From NCBI RefSeq assembly GCF_904849725.1, contig NC_058518.1, forward strand, positions 414,601,081 to 414,665,080: a DNA stretch of 64,000 nucleotides, read 5' to 3'. Both the position numbers and the translations under genes were made by a program. Position 1 is the stretch's first letter. Every line of letters starts with the position of its first letter. Under the pieces are notes generated by a model. It had not been told where the DNA came from and ran no database searches. It saw nothing but the letters and a program-made list of their open reading frames with translations. Positions 20,989 through 33,747 of the stretch are shown one piece after another. The DNA comes from Hordeum vulgare subsp. vulgare (taxonomy: Eukaryota > Streptophyta > Magnoliopsida > Poales > Poaceae).

Positions 20989-23900
20989 AACTCCAAATAG
21001 AACAATCATCGCGCTCACGTCAAAGTATCACTTTACCTATACCTACAACTATTGTTGTAGTAATCTGTGAGCCACAGGTCCTCGACAATCTCATTTACAA
21101 AGGTATCAATACTAGCAAAGCTTAATGTGTGAGGTATGGTTAAGTGGTGAGGTTGCAGCAAGCAACCAAGCATTTATTTGAGTGGCTAACTTACGAGTAC
21201 AAGAACAAGAGGGGGTGATCTTACACACAAATGGATCTGAACTAATCATGATCACGAAGTGATTCGAAACACCTACTTACGTCAAACATATCCCAACATG
21301 TCCTCTCTCGGATTGGAAACTCACAAGAAGAGACAATCAAGGTTACGCACACAGTTGGCAAGTTTTAATTGAGTTTACTTCAAGTTTGCTATGACCGGGC
21401 GTTAAACAAAGTTTTCAAGTGTCCACATAACCGCGAGCACGTCTTTCTAAAAGATTTACCCTGCAGGGGTGCTCCAACTAGTCCATCACAAACTACCACA
21501 AGCTGCGTAGGAAACCTCGACCACGGAAGACCCGTGATCTCCTCAGATTCCTGGTGGAAATCTCAACCTTGAGATAGCCGAAAGTATCCTCAGAATCCAT
21601 GCACAAGACGTTCGAGAAAGGTAAAATAAATCCAGCAAGGCCACCTGACGTGCCAACAATCCTGATAGGAGCGGTGTATCTTGTTCTCACGACACAATCA
21701 GATGACCGCAGCATACAATGGCGTGATAGAAATCTCCCGAGTTGCCCTAGGTTTGCCCCGCACACGACTCTAGTTTGGACCAACACTCATGAGGAGCAGT
21801 GGCCTGGGAGTTGATTAATTATCCACGGGTTAATTACTCCCTATGCGGTCAATTGGTTATTAAGCAAATGTATTACCAAAGTTGGGCCTTGCCAGATGAG
21901 TTTTATCCCAGAACAAAAATCAAGGGGGTCCCCATAACAACCCCAAGCATGTTAGGAGCTCTGAGTATGGAACATGACACCGGTACACAAGTAGCTAGGG
22001 TGGCAAAGATGGAACAAAACAACGAGCTAGAAGGCCAAGCCTGCCACCTTTTACCAGGTGTATAGGTGCATTAAATTAAATAGCAATAATATTGTGATAT
22101 AACAAGGAATCCATGTTGCCACATGTAAAGCAATTGCACCTGCAACTAGGAACACTATAAGAAGGGCTGAGCAAGCAGTAACATAGCCAAATAAAGGTTT
22201 TCTAGGATGTGAAGGGAGGTTAGAGGCTTTTCATGGCAATGTTGGGAGGCTGACATTAACAAGTGGTAGGCAGCGAGACATTGCAATACAAATGAGACAA
22301 CTAGCATAGCTATGATAGTAGTGGTATCTAGGTAAATAATCATCTTGTCTGAGATCCCTCTTGGAAGAAGAATGAATCCGTGAAGTAGACGAACGGGCGT
22401 AGTCGAACGAATCCTCACACTCCGAAGCGGTTTTGGAACTCTATCGAGAAGAAATAATCTAGAAACAAACAATCAGTACACGATAAACACAACAATGTAT
22501 TCATGACATGATGCACAATCAATTATGATGCATGTCCATTTAATTATGCCTAACATGGCAAAGCACAACAATCAACTTCTACACATTAAGTGGAGCTCAA
22601 TATGCAACGAGTTGCATATTGACGAAACTCCAATTTTTCAATTACTTAGTTCACTCCTGTTTAGATACACGACAATGTTAAATATTGTTAAACATGGCAA
22701 GAGGTGAAACATAAAAAAACTACACAATCTAGGCATTTTAAATGAGGTCGGAAACAACTTTTAGTATTTCTGAAACGACCACGTATGTTAATTTTGAAAT
22801 TGGTCCAGATCTGAAATAATCATATTTTATATTTATTAAACAAGAAAATAAATTGCACCATGTTAATCTACATTTTATTCTAGTCAAGTTGCAGATATAA
22901 AACAATATAATCGGAGTTATGGTTAATTAGTTATGAATCAAACCGTTTTAGCATGTTATCACACAATTTAATGCAACATCATTTTAAATGTTTTTAACAT
23001 GCATGAGGACGGCATGATCATATCGATGCAATTTTTAATAAATTGAGAGCATATAATTATGATATGGACATTTGTCGCCAAGGCGAAAGAATTGGGTGCC
23101 ACAGTGACGAAAATGAAACGATGCCATGGCAACGTTCCGGTTATGATAACTCGATGAGATACCGGTGCAAACGAATTGCGGGCGTGAGCGTGTCATGCCA
23201 AAGAATGATGGGGTGATCCTGGTTATCGGGTTCCAATGTGTCGGTGGCAAGAGTCGAGGTGCCTACATCTAACAATTCTAGACGATGCAAACACGAGCAT
23301 CTCATACAAACATCACACTTTCATTTGTCCACGGTCGGTCATACCTGGGTTATACCTTTGAAGTTGTGGGCAAGGTGAAACGGTTCGATGAGGTATAGAG
23401 GTTCACGGGTCATCGTGGACGTAGTTTTACTCGTGGTCTTGTAGGATCCACGACGGTGGTAGTCATACACGGTTGGAGAGGAACTTCACGAATCCACAAT
23501 CTTCGAAGGTCGAAGGTAGTGGTACTCGGCACATCATCATGTCACTTGGCAAAATTCCCACGGGGTGGTCGGTAGACTTTGTGGTCTTTGCATCCAACAA
23601 AACATGGTGGTCTCGGCTTCAGCCCTGGTCTGGCAGGGGCCGCAGATGACGGTGCAAGAATCCTCGGCGAGGTTGCTCAAGGTGGCCGGGAGGAGGTGGG
23701 AAGCAACTATGAGGAGGAGGCTTTGGCGGGGGCGAGGCAGGGCGGCACCGGTCGGGAGCGACGGGAGGATACCAAGTGAGCGAGCAGGTCGTCAGGGAGG
23801 TAGCAGGGCAATGAGGTGAGGCCATGGGAGGCGGGAGTCGGGGCGCGGTAGCAAGCCAACAATAGAAGGGAGCAACTCGCGGCGAGGTGTAGCCTGTTAG

Positions 23901-24940
23901 AGCAGCGGCAGGGCGGAGTTGCATCATGAGGGCGCGGGGCAAAAGGGGGGCCCGAGGCGAGTGGCTCGTACCCCAGGCTCTCCAGCGGCGAAAGAGGTAG
24001 GCGAGCGGCATAGACAACACGGGGGCACCAAAGTCGGGGCCGATGGCAGCGAAGCAGAGGTCACTAGGCCACTGTCGGTGACGCGGAGCACGGCGACGGC
24101 CTGGTTCGGGATGGTGGCGGCGAGGGGCGCATCTCGCGTCGTGGGACGCTTCTCCTCTACACGATGGGTGTGAGTGTGTGTGTGACGGAGAGGCGGCGCA
24201 GGGGGAAGAAGGGATCGAGGGAGATGAAGACGGGGATGTTTGGCTAAGGTTTGATCGTCCCTCAAGATGGGTTGGGGGTTAAGGAGGGGTTTGGGTGGGC
24301 TGGGCTGGAGGCCCAAGTGGTTGGCTGGACTTCTCTCTCTTTCCCTTTTCAAATCTTTTCTATTTTTCAGAAATAGCAAAGAAAGAACAAGAGAGAAAAG
24401 AAATGATTTCAGGTGGACTTTGGGCATGGGTCAATTTCGTGGCCTCACACGAAAAATGCGCTAGTTCCACGGAAAATAGAAGTTGGAATGAATGAAAGAT
24501 CAAATTCAAACTCATTTGAATTTAATTCAAATGGTTTGAACTAGGACTAGGTTTAAGAAGTGTCCAAAAATGTTGAGAGTTTTGATAGAGCTTGAGAAAG
24601 TGATGAAACAATTTGTGGGCAAAGTTTGGAGGCGATAATTGAAATAGAAAAGGTGTGGTATTTAAATTGCAAGTGTGTTATTATGGTTAATTCCACTTGA
24701 TGGAATATTTATTTAACCTCCCTAAATATTGGAAGGATATTTTATAAGTTATAAAGAGAAATAACCATGTGAATGTCCCTCGGTTTAAATGGATCAAAGA
24801 CCCATACAATTTATCTATTTGAGTTGCAAAAATTAATGACATGATGGCATGATGAAATGATGCAATGCAAAAATAACTAATTAACGCGCAGTCACGACAA
24901 ACATGGAAGGCATCTAGAGCGTCAGTTTCGGGCTGTCACA
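20655..24940 (-). mobile_element. LTR B, a 4.3-kb Gypsy LTR
   Basis: On the minus strand it starts TGTGACAGCCCGAAACTGAC at 24940 and ends GGGCATTGCA at 20655. The distal 1.9 kb (about 20655-22510) matches the 3' part of LTR D (50380-52073) and LTR C. The first 2.4 kb (22510-24940), with a GC-rich block at about 23560-24260 that looks like a promoter-proximal leader, is unrelated to the start of LTR D. The flanking bases TCCAC (24941-24945) may be one TSD copy; the partner is outside the window. ORFs at 23565-24495 are in LTR sequence and look like chance GC-rich frames. Confidence 0.82.
20946..20990. repeat. GAA microsatellite in LTR B
   Basis: A run of about eleven GAA/GAG units sits at the position where LTRs C and D have an acidic-codon-like stretch, so it is a lineage-specific expansion. 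Confidence 0.85.
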
Positions 24941-27119
24941 TCCACCTACCTCTCATTTGTAGAGGAAGCACTCAGAATGAACCAACACTTGCCCCATCCA
25001 TTTTCTGAGAGAGAGCCACCTACTCATGTGTTGACCTCAAGATATTCCAATCCTAGCACATCAATCTTGATTTCTAGCCACCCCTAGTTGCTTTCTGTTG
25101 GAGATATGCCCTAGAGGTAATCATGTACGATGATATTTCCTATGTGTTTATGAATAAAGATAGTCCTTGGACATTATCAGTGATGTGTATTAACAAGTAT
25201 GTGACTTGTTTGTGAGATTATACGTTGTATCATAAATGTCCTAAATGGTCCATGTCGAAGGGTTGTGTGAACATGTAGCCAATCAGACTAGCATATGACA
25301 TGCTGGATGGTCTGGTCTCACTGACCATGTAGCATTGGATGCTAGCCGGATAATATGGACCCAGAAAGATCTTATCGGATTCAACGTAGTCGGATCCTAG
25401 TCGAGATAAGGTCTGAGTTGGACACCCCTAACTATGAGATGCAATGATATGTCATTTGTGAGTATGTGGTGCAAATACGTTCTATGTCCTAAGACCTGAG
25501 TTGGTGCATGTACTCTGGATGGTGACAGACTTGCTTTGGGTCGACCAAGCGCTACTCCGTGACTAGGTAGTTACAAAGGTAGCTTTCGGGATTGTCCAGA
25601 CCCATGCTACGAGACGTGGTCAAGCAAGATGGGATTTGCCCCTCCAATCACGAGAGATATAGTTTGGGGCCCTCGGGTGATCTGACCTGGATAAGCATGG
25701 CCATGCGATGAGGATTATGAGATAATCCGAATGTTGGTCAGATTCACCGGAACGAGAAGGAGGTCGTGCTACAACAAGAATGACCATGTCGCCTTGTGCG
25801 GGACAACATATATCTTGTGGCAAAGGGAACAGAAGTATGAAGTACATGTTCGCCTAACCAGCTTCATCGGACACTTGGGACGGCACGCTTTGCTAGAGGC
25901 CACTACCGACTAGGCGAGTCAGATGTGGTCTGACTCGCAACCAAGTGAACGAGAACCTAAGGGGTCGCGCGCTTAAGGGAAGGAACATGTGGGCTTTAGG
26001 GTCCTTGCGAGGCCCAAGAGTTGAGCCCGTGTCGGATGCCTATATATAATGGAGGTGCGGCACACTCATTCGGTTGATCGCTTCGGTATCGTCATTAAGG
26101 CTTTGCATGTGTTGCAACTAGCCACCTCCACCCGCTGTCGACCGTGTGATCGGACCTAGTAGTCCGTCGCACAGTGTTCCTCCTGCATGCGCGGATATCA
26201 TTAGAGGCGGTGCACTTGCGCTGCTCTGACGAATGTGTACGTGGGATCCAGCGACTTGCTGTTCGAGGGAGAGGATCCCCCGACCGACTATTTGAGGGAG
26301 ATTGAATGAGGAGGATACAGACCACGCGGACGCACTTCCCCAACTCTACTTTCGTTGCACGGCACTGTGCGTCTAGTGGTAACGATCTCTGATCCATCTC
26401 CGTAGCATGTTCTTGGTTATTCTGCACGTAGAAATTTTTTTATTTGCATGCGATGCACCTACTGCATAACCCAACACTTTCCACCCAATCATTCTCTTCT
26501 ACCCAAGCCAAATCTATGAGAGAGTGATTGACTATTGAGGATACTATCTTTTGAAGCACAAGAGCAAGGAGTTCATCATACTACCACATCTATTACCTTT
26601 TGGAGGCTGGTGTCTCCTATATTGGTTAGGTGTCGCTTGGTAACCTTCGACTTCGTGTGGAGTTGAACCAAGAAGTTTGTAAGGGAAAGGAGATCACCTA
26701 CTTCGTGAAGATCTATCCCGAGTGAGGCTAGTCCTTTGTGGACGTAAACCATGATGGAATAGACAAGGTTGCTTCTCCGTTAACCCTTCATGGGTTGAGC
26801 CCTCCGTGGACTCTCGCGACCGTTAACCCCCGTGGGTTGAAGTCTCCATCAACATGTACATACGATAGCACCACCTATCAGAACCACGCCAAAAATCTCT
26901 GTCTAAATCTTTGTGTTGATCTTTCTATCCCTACCCTCTATTTACATGTGCATGTCATTACTTTCCGCTGCTATACTCTTAGATTTGCATGTGTAGGGTG
27001 TGCTTGACTTGCTACAATTGGTAAAACTTTCCCACAACTAAAATTGGGCAAAGGCTAAGTATTTATTTGGTCAAGTAGTCTAATCACCCCTCCCCTTGTA
27101 GACTTACTTCAGATCCTAC
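24941..27119 (+). mobile_element. SIRE-like LTR remnant (copy 1), interrupted
   Basis: The parts 24941-25095 and 26482-27119 join once the solo LTR at 25096-26476 and its TSD are removed. The section 26600-27119 is similar to 28790-29291, the second half of the LTR at 27964-29291. It ends ACCCCTCCCC...GATCCTACA, a SIRE-type LTR end. The 5' part is cut off by the Gypsy LTR B. No primer site follows, so it is either a solo or a 3' LTR. Confidence 0.65.
25096..26476 (+). mobile_element. Solo Copia LTR, TSD CTTTC
   Basis: It starts TGTTGGAGATATGCCCTAG and ends ACCCAACA, 1,381 bp. CTTTC flanks it at 25091-25095 and 26477-26481. The start resembles the Angela/BARE group, but the rest diverges from the LTR at 31926-33747. 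A TATA-like CTATATATAATGG lies at about 26040-26052. No internal sequence is attached. Confidence 0.88.
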
Positions 27120-27963
27120 AGCGGGCGGCCTCATAGAGCTCCTGTTGCTTGGCAACAAAGTTGGGATTCATCGTGACCATGATCACCACGTCTTCCTCAC
27201 TCGCCGTATATTTGGCCCTTCGCGAGCCGACGATGCTCGAGGAGGAATGGATTGTACCTTTTCTCCTCCTGCACTTGTCAGAACACCCACAACAGCGGAT
27301 GTGACGGCTGCTCCATCACATTGGCGGCATTGAAGTGTATGTGTGACTGCTCCATCATCAAGTATGCATGCAACATCACAGGCTACAACATGAATTCTTC
27401 GTCTAAGCATTCTTCATCATGTCGTCATCGTAGGAGACCTTCCAAGAGCTAGCTAGCATGTCGGCCTTTATCCGCCTGGCACGACGGCTCTGCTAGGCGC
27501 CCACCTCATTCTTTTTCTCTATCAAGAGGCTCTCCCATAACGTGTTCCTGCTCGTGATCATGGAGGATGTGGTATACAAGAGGAGCAGATGGGTTATGAT
27601 GTGGTGTGAGTCGGGTGTGGCTTCCTTTAAATAGTGGATAACTGTGAGGCCAAATTGGTTTCTTGTTTGGTGAGCCTGTTGGCGAGAGACAGACGAACGG
27701 GCATTAAAACGAGTGTGGTAGATACCTCTCGCCCCCACCCCCACCATCGCGTCCCATCCAGTAAACATATTCAACATTGAACAAGCGCAGACACCGGGGA
27801 TGGGGCACGAGTGGTGCCCTCGGTCGGTGAGACGCTTCAATGGAGGCGCCAGAGAGAGGCCAAGTCCGCTTTGGGCTAGTGTCAATGTGAAGCGGACACT
27901 CTAGAGAGGCATGAATGCAAACAACTAGCTTTGGGCGGGAAAGGGTGATGGATAAGATTTGGG
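27120..27963. other. Low-copy-looking stretch with a decayed gene-like patch
   Basis: No transposon terminus is visible. On the minus strand there is a TATTTAAAGG box (27626-27633), then an ATG at 27561 followed by an open frame of 22 codons ending in TAG. The frame continues, with further stops, over another 27 or so residues, including an acidic SYDDDMM patch. I read this as a possible remnant of a short plant gene with its promoter. I do not recognise the family. Confidence 0.3.
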
Positions 27964-29291
27964 TGTGAAAGTGCATCTAATCTCTAGGTGGTTTCGCTAA
28001 TTCATATCAACATATACATCACCGAACTAATCCCTACTCAAAGAATATTTCAGGAAAAGTTCAATCCATGTACATTAATTGGATGTGATTATGGACCCCT
28101 CAAAATGCTAAGGAAATACATTGGCAAAGCTTCAAGACTCTACATCTTTATTTAAGTGATCCAAGATCACATTGAGTCCATAGGAAAGCCAATACTATTA
28201 AAAGGGGACGAGGTTTTGATGATGGTCTAAATGCACAAATGCTAAGAGATATTGCTCTAAAACCTCAGTCACACTCTCATATTCCACTATGTCCAAAACT
28301 CTAAAGTTCATCTTGATCCCATTGATACACACTCAGCCTAAACCCTAGCATCTCAGTCTCACAGAGTTGGCCCTTCAGTCACACCAAAGAGCACTTATCA
28401 ACCTTCAATTATTACCAATTGAAATTGACTCAGAATTTCCGACCTGTTTCAATCGATGACAACAAAGTGTAGATGTACTTAGGTTAGCTTGACTCAATCC
28501 CACCGAGCGGTTTCATCCGGTATCACCAAAAAGCCTAAAGTTCAGACCTTTTACACACACAGTCTCACCAAAAAGCCTAAAGTTCAGACCTTTTGCACAG
28601 ATCGATCTCATCGAGTGGTTTCACCCGGTCCCACAAAAGTGTCCATAAAGGTGTGTAACATTTGACATTTTAGTGTTGCCTATATATACCCCTACCCATT
28701 CCACCAACTCTGAGAGAGGAACGAGTTGGAAGCTTACACTTCTCACACAGTGGCAATGCCAGGAATAAAATCATGTGTAGTCACTTCAAAATAGTGTAGT
28801 CAAATTGGTTAGGTGTCACTTAGGAGCGTCCAAATCATGTGGAGTGAACGAAGAGTTTGTAAGGGCAAGGAGATCGCCTACTTCGTGAAGATCTACCCCG
28901 AGTAAGACTAGTCATTTGTGGGCGTAAATCATAATGGGACATACAAGGTTGCTTCTTAATGGACCCTTTGTGGATGGAGCCCTTTGTGGACTCTCCAGCC
29001 ATTATTCGTGGATTGACGTCTCCGTCAATGTGGACGTATGATAGCACCACCTATCAAAACTATGGGAAAAATCTTCATGTCAACATTGTGTTCGAATATC
29101 TCCAAACCCTTCCTCCACTTTCATGTGCAAAATCATTACTTTTCGCTGCAACTCTATTAGACTTTCTTATGCAGGATGCTAATGGACTTGCTAGAATGGC
29201 TAAATCGCGAGGAAAAGTGGGAAAATGCTAGGTTTTTATAGGTAAATTAGTGTAATAACCACCCCCCTCTCTAGACCTACTTACTATCCTA
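27964..29291 (+). mobile_element. SIRE-like solo LTR (copy 2)
   Basis: It starts TGTGAAAGTGCATCTAATC and ends CTCTAGACCTACTTACTATCCTA, about 1.33 kb. A TATA-like CCTATATATACCCC lies at about 28679-28692. The second half matches copy 1 (26600-27119). The flanks TTGGG (27959-27963) and TGGGG (29292-29296) could be a TSD with one change, and the terminal CA is lost, so the right edge is uncertain by a few bases. Confidence 0.7.
28500..28610 (+). repeat. Short direct duplication inside the SIRE-like LTR
   Basis: CACCAAAAAGCCTAAAGTTC plus CAGACCTTTT is present twice, at about 28527 and 28566, with similar flanks (TCTCACC or TATCACC). A tandem duplication of about 39 bp lies upstream of the TATA box and may be a promoter element. 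Confidence 0.7.
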
Positions 29292-30173
29292 TGGGGTGGG
29301 TCGGGGTTATCGGACGCTTGCAAGGCAGTGGTCCGGACGTCCCCAAAGCCCCCTCCCCAGTTTGCGGGGGAAATGACGTCCGGACTGTCGAGTGGACCGA
29401 TACTTGACCATGTAGGATAGCAAAACACATCCAGACTGTGCTCTCCGGGTGGTTGCGGGAAGTTTGAGGGTATGTGTTGGAGATTACCTAAAGCAATATA
29501 AAGTTGTCATCTCTACCTTCGCCAATTGATCTTCATGTTCTTCCATGCACCCGATAAAAAATTCACAAAAAACCATGCCATGACAATATAACTAAACTGG
29601 AGAAACTAAGACACTCTTGCTTCCCATTAGACATGAAAGCCATGCTAGACAGCGATGGAGCAAGGAGATAATTTTTCCACGCGTCGTTGCCTCCGCCATT
29701 AAAAGGATGCCCCACCAACAACACACAAAACTAACACGAGAATGTCGAAAACTTACGCCATGTCAATGGGCTTTCTTAATATTTCAAGGATGTCAGCGCC
29801 CATCAAGAAACTCTAGCAGATTCCCCAAATTGGCAGCCTCCAAAACAGTTTTGGAATGCACTCTCGAAAATTTTGGAGGCTAACGATCCTGGCTGCAAAG
29901 CCATATTCCCTAAACCACAACCTCCATAGTTTTACTTCTCTCTTTTTTCCGCGTGCACTCAAAACTCTATGTCGGTTTGGCATAAATTTTAACTAGCCTT
30001 TGCCTAGATGAATATCAAATAATTGAACAAACAAATTCGCTTACCGACATTGTACGTGCTCATTTTTAGACTATGGAAAATGACAAGTGGCATTTCATAC
30101 ACAACTAGACTATATTTTTTTAGTAGAACTAGACTAGATAGTTAGATAGGCAATGTTGACTACAAAAACATGC
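29292..30173. other. Unannotated stretch
   Basis: No ORF with recognisable domains, no terminal repeats and no transposon ends are seen. A short inverted similarity (GCCTCCAAAACAGTTTTGGA near 29837-29856) is a local palindrome. One copy of the LINE-like element's TSD ends it at 30159-30173. Confidence 0.5.
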
Positions 30174-31317
30174 CTTTTTTTAGAAAAGGAGGATGACCCC
30201 CGGCCTCTGCATCTGGGAGATGCATGCGGTCATATTATTGATTATTCTCGGGGACCTTACAAAGCAGTACAACAACATGTCTGAATCCGTCATCTTGGCA
30301 ACATCTGCCACTACTCCTATCCATATGATGAAGGGGTGCAAGCTGGACCAAATACCCAGACCTCTCACCTAAGCCTAACATCTAAAGTCGGAGACCTTGA
30401 CCGAGCCACATACCGGGTCCAGGGCACAAACCGGTCCGACGCACTCACATGTGTCGCCGCCGCCATCTTCCACTGGTCCATCTTCAGATCAGATTGAGGT
30501 ACCAGCCTTGGCAGGTGCCTCCGCCATCGACGTCTCCATGACGCCAAACGACGACCTCCACCTACGCGAGGCCATCTTCAAGCAACGGACGGAGACCCAT
30601 GCTAGGATAGGGCCGCACCACCGCCGTCGCCCACCACCCACAGGCGCCACCCAGCCCCAAGGTTCCCAAAGTGGCGCCTTCAAGAAGGGAACGACGCCGT
30701 GAGCGCCGCCGCCCAACAAAGTTAAAGCTTTCGTCCGGGATACCTAGGGGAAGGGGAAGTGAGGGGATCAGTCCATACCGACGCCTCCAAGGAGGGGAAT
30801 GACGCCATCAGGCGTCGCCGTCGACGCGGCTGGTCATGGCCGACCAGGGATTTCGTCTGAGATAGATCCCCGTCACCAGGAGTGCCTCCTATACAGAATC
30901 AGCGATCCAAGCAAGCACGGCCCGACCAGGCTGGCCCGCACGCCAAACAGGGAAGGAGGGAAGGCGCCAGATCGCACGCACCGCCCACCGCAAAAGCCAC
31001 CGCCGAACGCCAACGACCACCGGATCCCGCCTCCCGCGCGGACGAGACGCCAGATCCACCGCTCGCACGGCTGCTAGCCTATCGTGCCTCACCAATGGAG
31101 CCACCGCTCCAGAACCCGGGCTCCCCACGTAGAGGCAGGGCAGCCTAGGCCCCGCCGCGACCATCCTTGGCGCCCCGGGCATGCCCGACGGCTACCTCAG
31201 GCAGCGGCGAGGAAGGGAGGGGGAGGGGGAGGCGGCTAGGGTTGGGAGGGAGGGAGCGAGACATGTGTGCCATGGGAGGGGGAGGAGGAGACGGCGAGGA
31301 TATCAACTTCTAGTCAT
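30174..31317 (-). mobile_element. Short LINE-like retroposon, 15-bp TSD
   Basis: ACTACAAAAACATGC is present at both sides (30159-30173 and 31318-31332). On the minus strand the element ends in a poly(A) tract (T run at 30174-30180), preceded by CAGAGGCCGGGGG, the tail I associate with Triticeae LINEs. The 5' end is a pyrimidine-rich CpG-rich leader with an AACCCTAGCC box. At 1,144 bp it has no RT domain; its ORFs are short and GC-rich. It looks like a 5' leader joined to a 3' tail, so an internally deleted LINE or a non-autonomous retroposon that used LINE machinery. Confidence 0.8.
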
Positions 31318-31925
31318 ACTACAAAAACATGCTAACTATGACTTCTAGTAAGAGTCGGAGTTCACCTCCTCACGAGGGGCCCTCCGACGCACGCACTCAG
31401 CTTTGAGACGACCTACAATCTGGGCGAACCAGACCCCAACTCTGACTGTGAATCCGACTATTTGGGTCAAGCGTGTAGGCTGCCCGACCCTTTTACTATC
31501 GTAAACGCTTTACATCTATAGTCTGAAGGAACGCCCTCGCCAGACTACTCGATGCCCGTTGATTCGTTGCGAATTTGACGTTCCAGATTTCTCTCCTATT
31601 GATGAAAAAAAGGAAAGAAAAAACGGTTCCACCATATCCCCACACGCCATCCCCTCCCCTAATCTCTTGCCACCGAACCATGCATTAACCACCGGCCCTG
31701 ATGAACTCTACTTCCCACATCTCTCGACTCGCCGCGAACTCGCGCTCATCCGATCCGCTGCGCTGCTGCCGCCTCATCGTGACTCAGCCAGCCAACGACG
31801 GGACTCCATGATGCGACCTCACTGCCCGTCGACGAGACCTCGCAGGTTCCTCCTTCGCTCCCCCCACCCCAACAGCACGGTTAGCCCTAGTCTACTCCAT
31901 CGATGCTAACCCCATTGGATCTTGC
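31318..31925. other. CpG-rich unannotated stretch left of the Angela element
   Basis: It begins with the second TSD copy of the retroposon. The rest is GC-rich with a 116-codon frame at 31559-31909 lacking any recognisable domain. It could be the 5' end of a gene or of another element cut off by the Angela insertion at 31926. Bases 31921-31925 (CTTGC) would be that insertion's left TSD. Confidence 0.35.
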
Positions 31926-33747
31926 TGTTGGAAATATGCCCTAGAGGCAATAATAATTAGTAATTATTATATTTCTTTGTTCATGATAATCGTTTATTAT
32001 CCATGCTATAATTGTATTGATTGGAAACACAATAATTGTGTGGATACATAGACAAAACACTGTCCCTAGTAAGCCTCTAGTTGACTAGCTCGTTGATCAA
32101 AGATGGTCAAGGTTTCCTGGCCATAGGCAAGTGTTGTTAGTTGATAACGGGATCACATCATTAGGAGAATCATGTGATGGACTAGACCCAAACTAATAGA
32201 CGTAGCATGTTGATCGTGTCATTTTGTTGCTACTGTTTTCTGCGTGTCAAGTATTTGTTCCTATGACCATGAGATCATATAACTCACTAACACCGGAGGA
32301 ATGCTTTGTGTGTATCAAACGTCGCAACGTAACTGGGTGACTATAAAGATGCTCTACAGGTATCTCCGAAGGTGTTCGTTGAGTTAGTATGGATCAAGAC
32401 TGGGATTTGTCACTCCGTATGACGGAGAGGTATCTCGGGGCCCACTCGGTAATACAACATCACACACAAGCCTTGCAAGAAATGTGACTTAGTGTAAGTT
32501 GCGGGATCTTGTATTACGGAACGAGTAAAGAGACTTGCCGGTAAACGAGATTGAAATAGGTATGCGGATACTGACGATCGAATCTCGGGCAAGTAACATA
32601 CCGAAGGACAAAGGGAATGACATACGGGATTATATGAATCCTTGGCACTAAGGTTCAAACGATAAGATCTTCCTAGAATATGTAGGATCCAATATGGGCA
32701 TCCAGGTCCCGCTATTGGATATTGACCGAGGAGTCTCTCGGGTCATGTCTACATAGTTCTCAAACCCGCAGGGTCTGCACACTTAAGGTTCGACGTTGTT
32801 TTATGCGTATTTGAGTTATACGGTTGGTTAGCGAATGTTATTCAGAGTCTCGGATGAGATCACGGACGTCACGAGGGTTTCCGGAATGGTCTGGAAACGA
32901 AGATTGATATATAGGATGACCTCATTTGGTTACCGGAAGGTTTTCGTGCATTACCGGAAAAGTTTCGGGCTCATCGATAGTGTACTGGGAGTGCCGGGAG
33001 GGGTGTCGGGGACCATCAGGAGGGGTGTCACGCCCCAAGGGGCTCATGGGCTATGGGAAGAGATAAACCAGCCCCTAGTGGGCTGGAATAAGTTCCCACT
33101 AAGGCCCATAAGGTTTGAGAAGGAAAAAACACAAGGTGGAAAGAGTTTCCAAGTGGGAAGGTGGAATCCTACTCCAAGTAGGATTGGAGTAGGACTCCTC
33201 CACCTCCAATTTCTGCCAAACCTTTACGTTTTGAGGCTGCCTCCTCCCCTCCCTCCCTCCTATATATAGTGGGCTTTTAGGGATGATTTGAGACAACTTT
33301 TGCCACGGCAGCCCGACCACATACCTCCACGGTTTTTCCTCTAAATCGCGTTTCTGCGGAGCTCGGGCGGAGCCCTGCTGAGATTAGATCACCACCAACC
33401 TCCGGAGCACCGTCACGCTGCCGGAGAACTCATCTACCTCTCCGTCTCTCTTGCTGGATCAAGAAGTCCGAGATCATCGTCGAGCTGTATGTGTGCTGAA
33501 CGCGGAGGTGCCGTCCGTTCGGCACTAGATCGTGGGACGGATCGCGGGACGGTTCCTGGGACGGTTCGCGGGGCGGATCGAGGGACGTGAGGACGTTCCA
33601 CTACATCAACCGCGTTCACTAAACGCTTCTGTTGTGCGATCTACAAGGGTACATATATCGGAAATCCCCTCTCGTAGATGGACATCACCATGATAGGTCT
33701 TCGTGCGCGTAGGAAAATTTTTGTTTCCCATGCGACGTTCCCCAACA
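31926..33747 (+). mobile_element. 5' LTR of an Angela/BARE-type Copia element
   Basis: It starts TGTTGGAAATATGCCCTAG and ends TTCCCCAACA, 1,822 bp, the usual size for Angela/BARE LTRs. TATATATAG (33261-33269) is the likely TATA box, set after a run of CCCT repeats. A primer site follows at once. The frame at 32835-33269 is LTR sequence, not a gene. Confidence 0.92.

Noticed and set aside
23565..24495. Several GC-rich ORFs on both strands (about 65-170 codons).
   Set aside because: They lie wholly inside LTR B, have no domains and overlap in most frames, as expected of GC-rich LTR leaders.
30397..31148. Pro/Arg-rich ORFs on the plus strand.
   Set aside because: They fall inside the LINE-like retroposon, opposite to its sense direction, and lack domains.
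32835..33269. A 144-codon ORF in the Angela-type LTR.
   Set aside because: It is LTR sequence upstream of and across the TATA region; no independent support.
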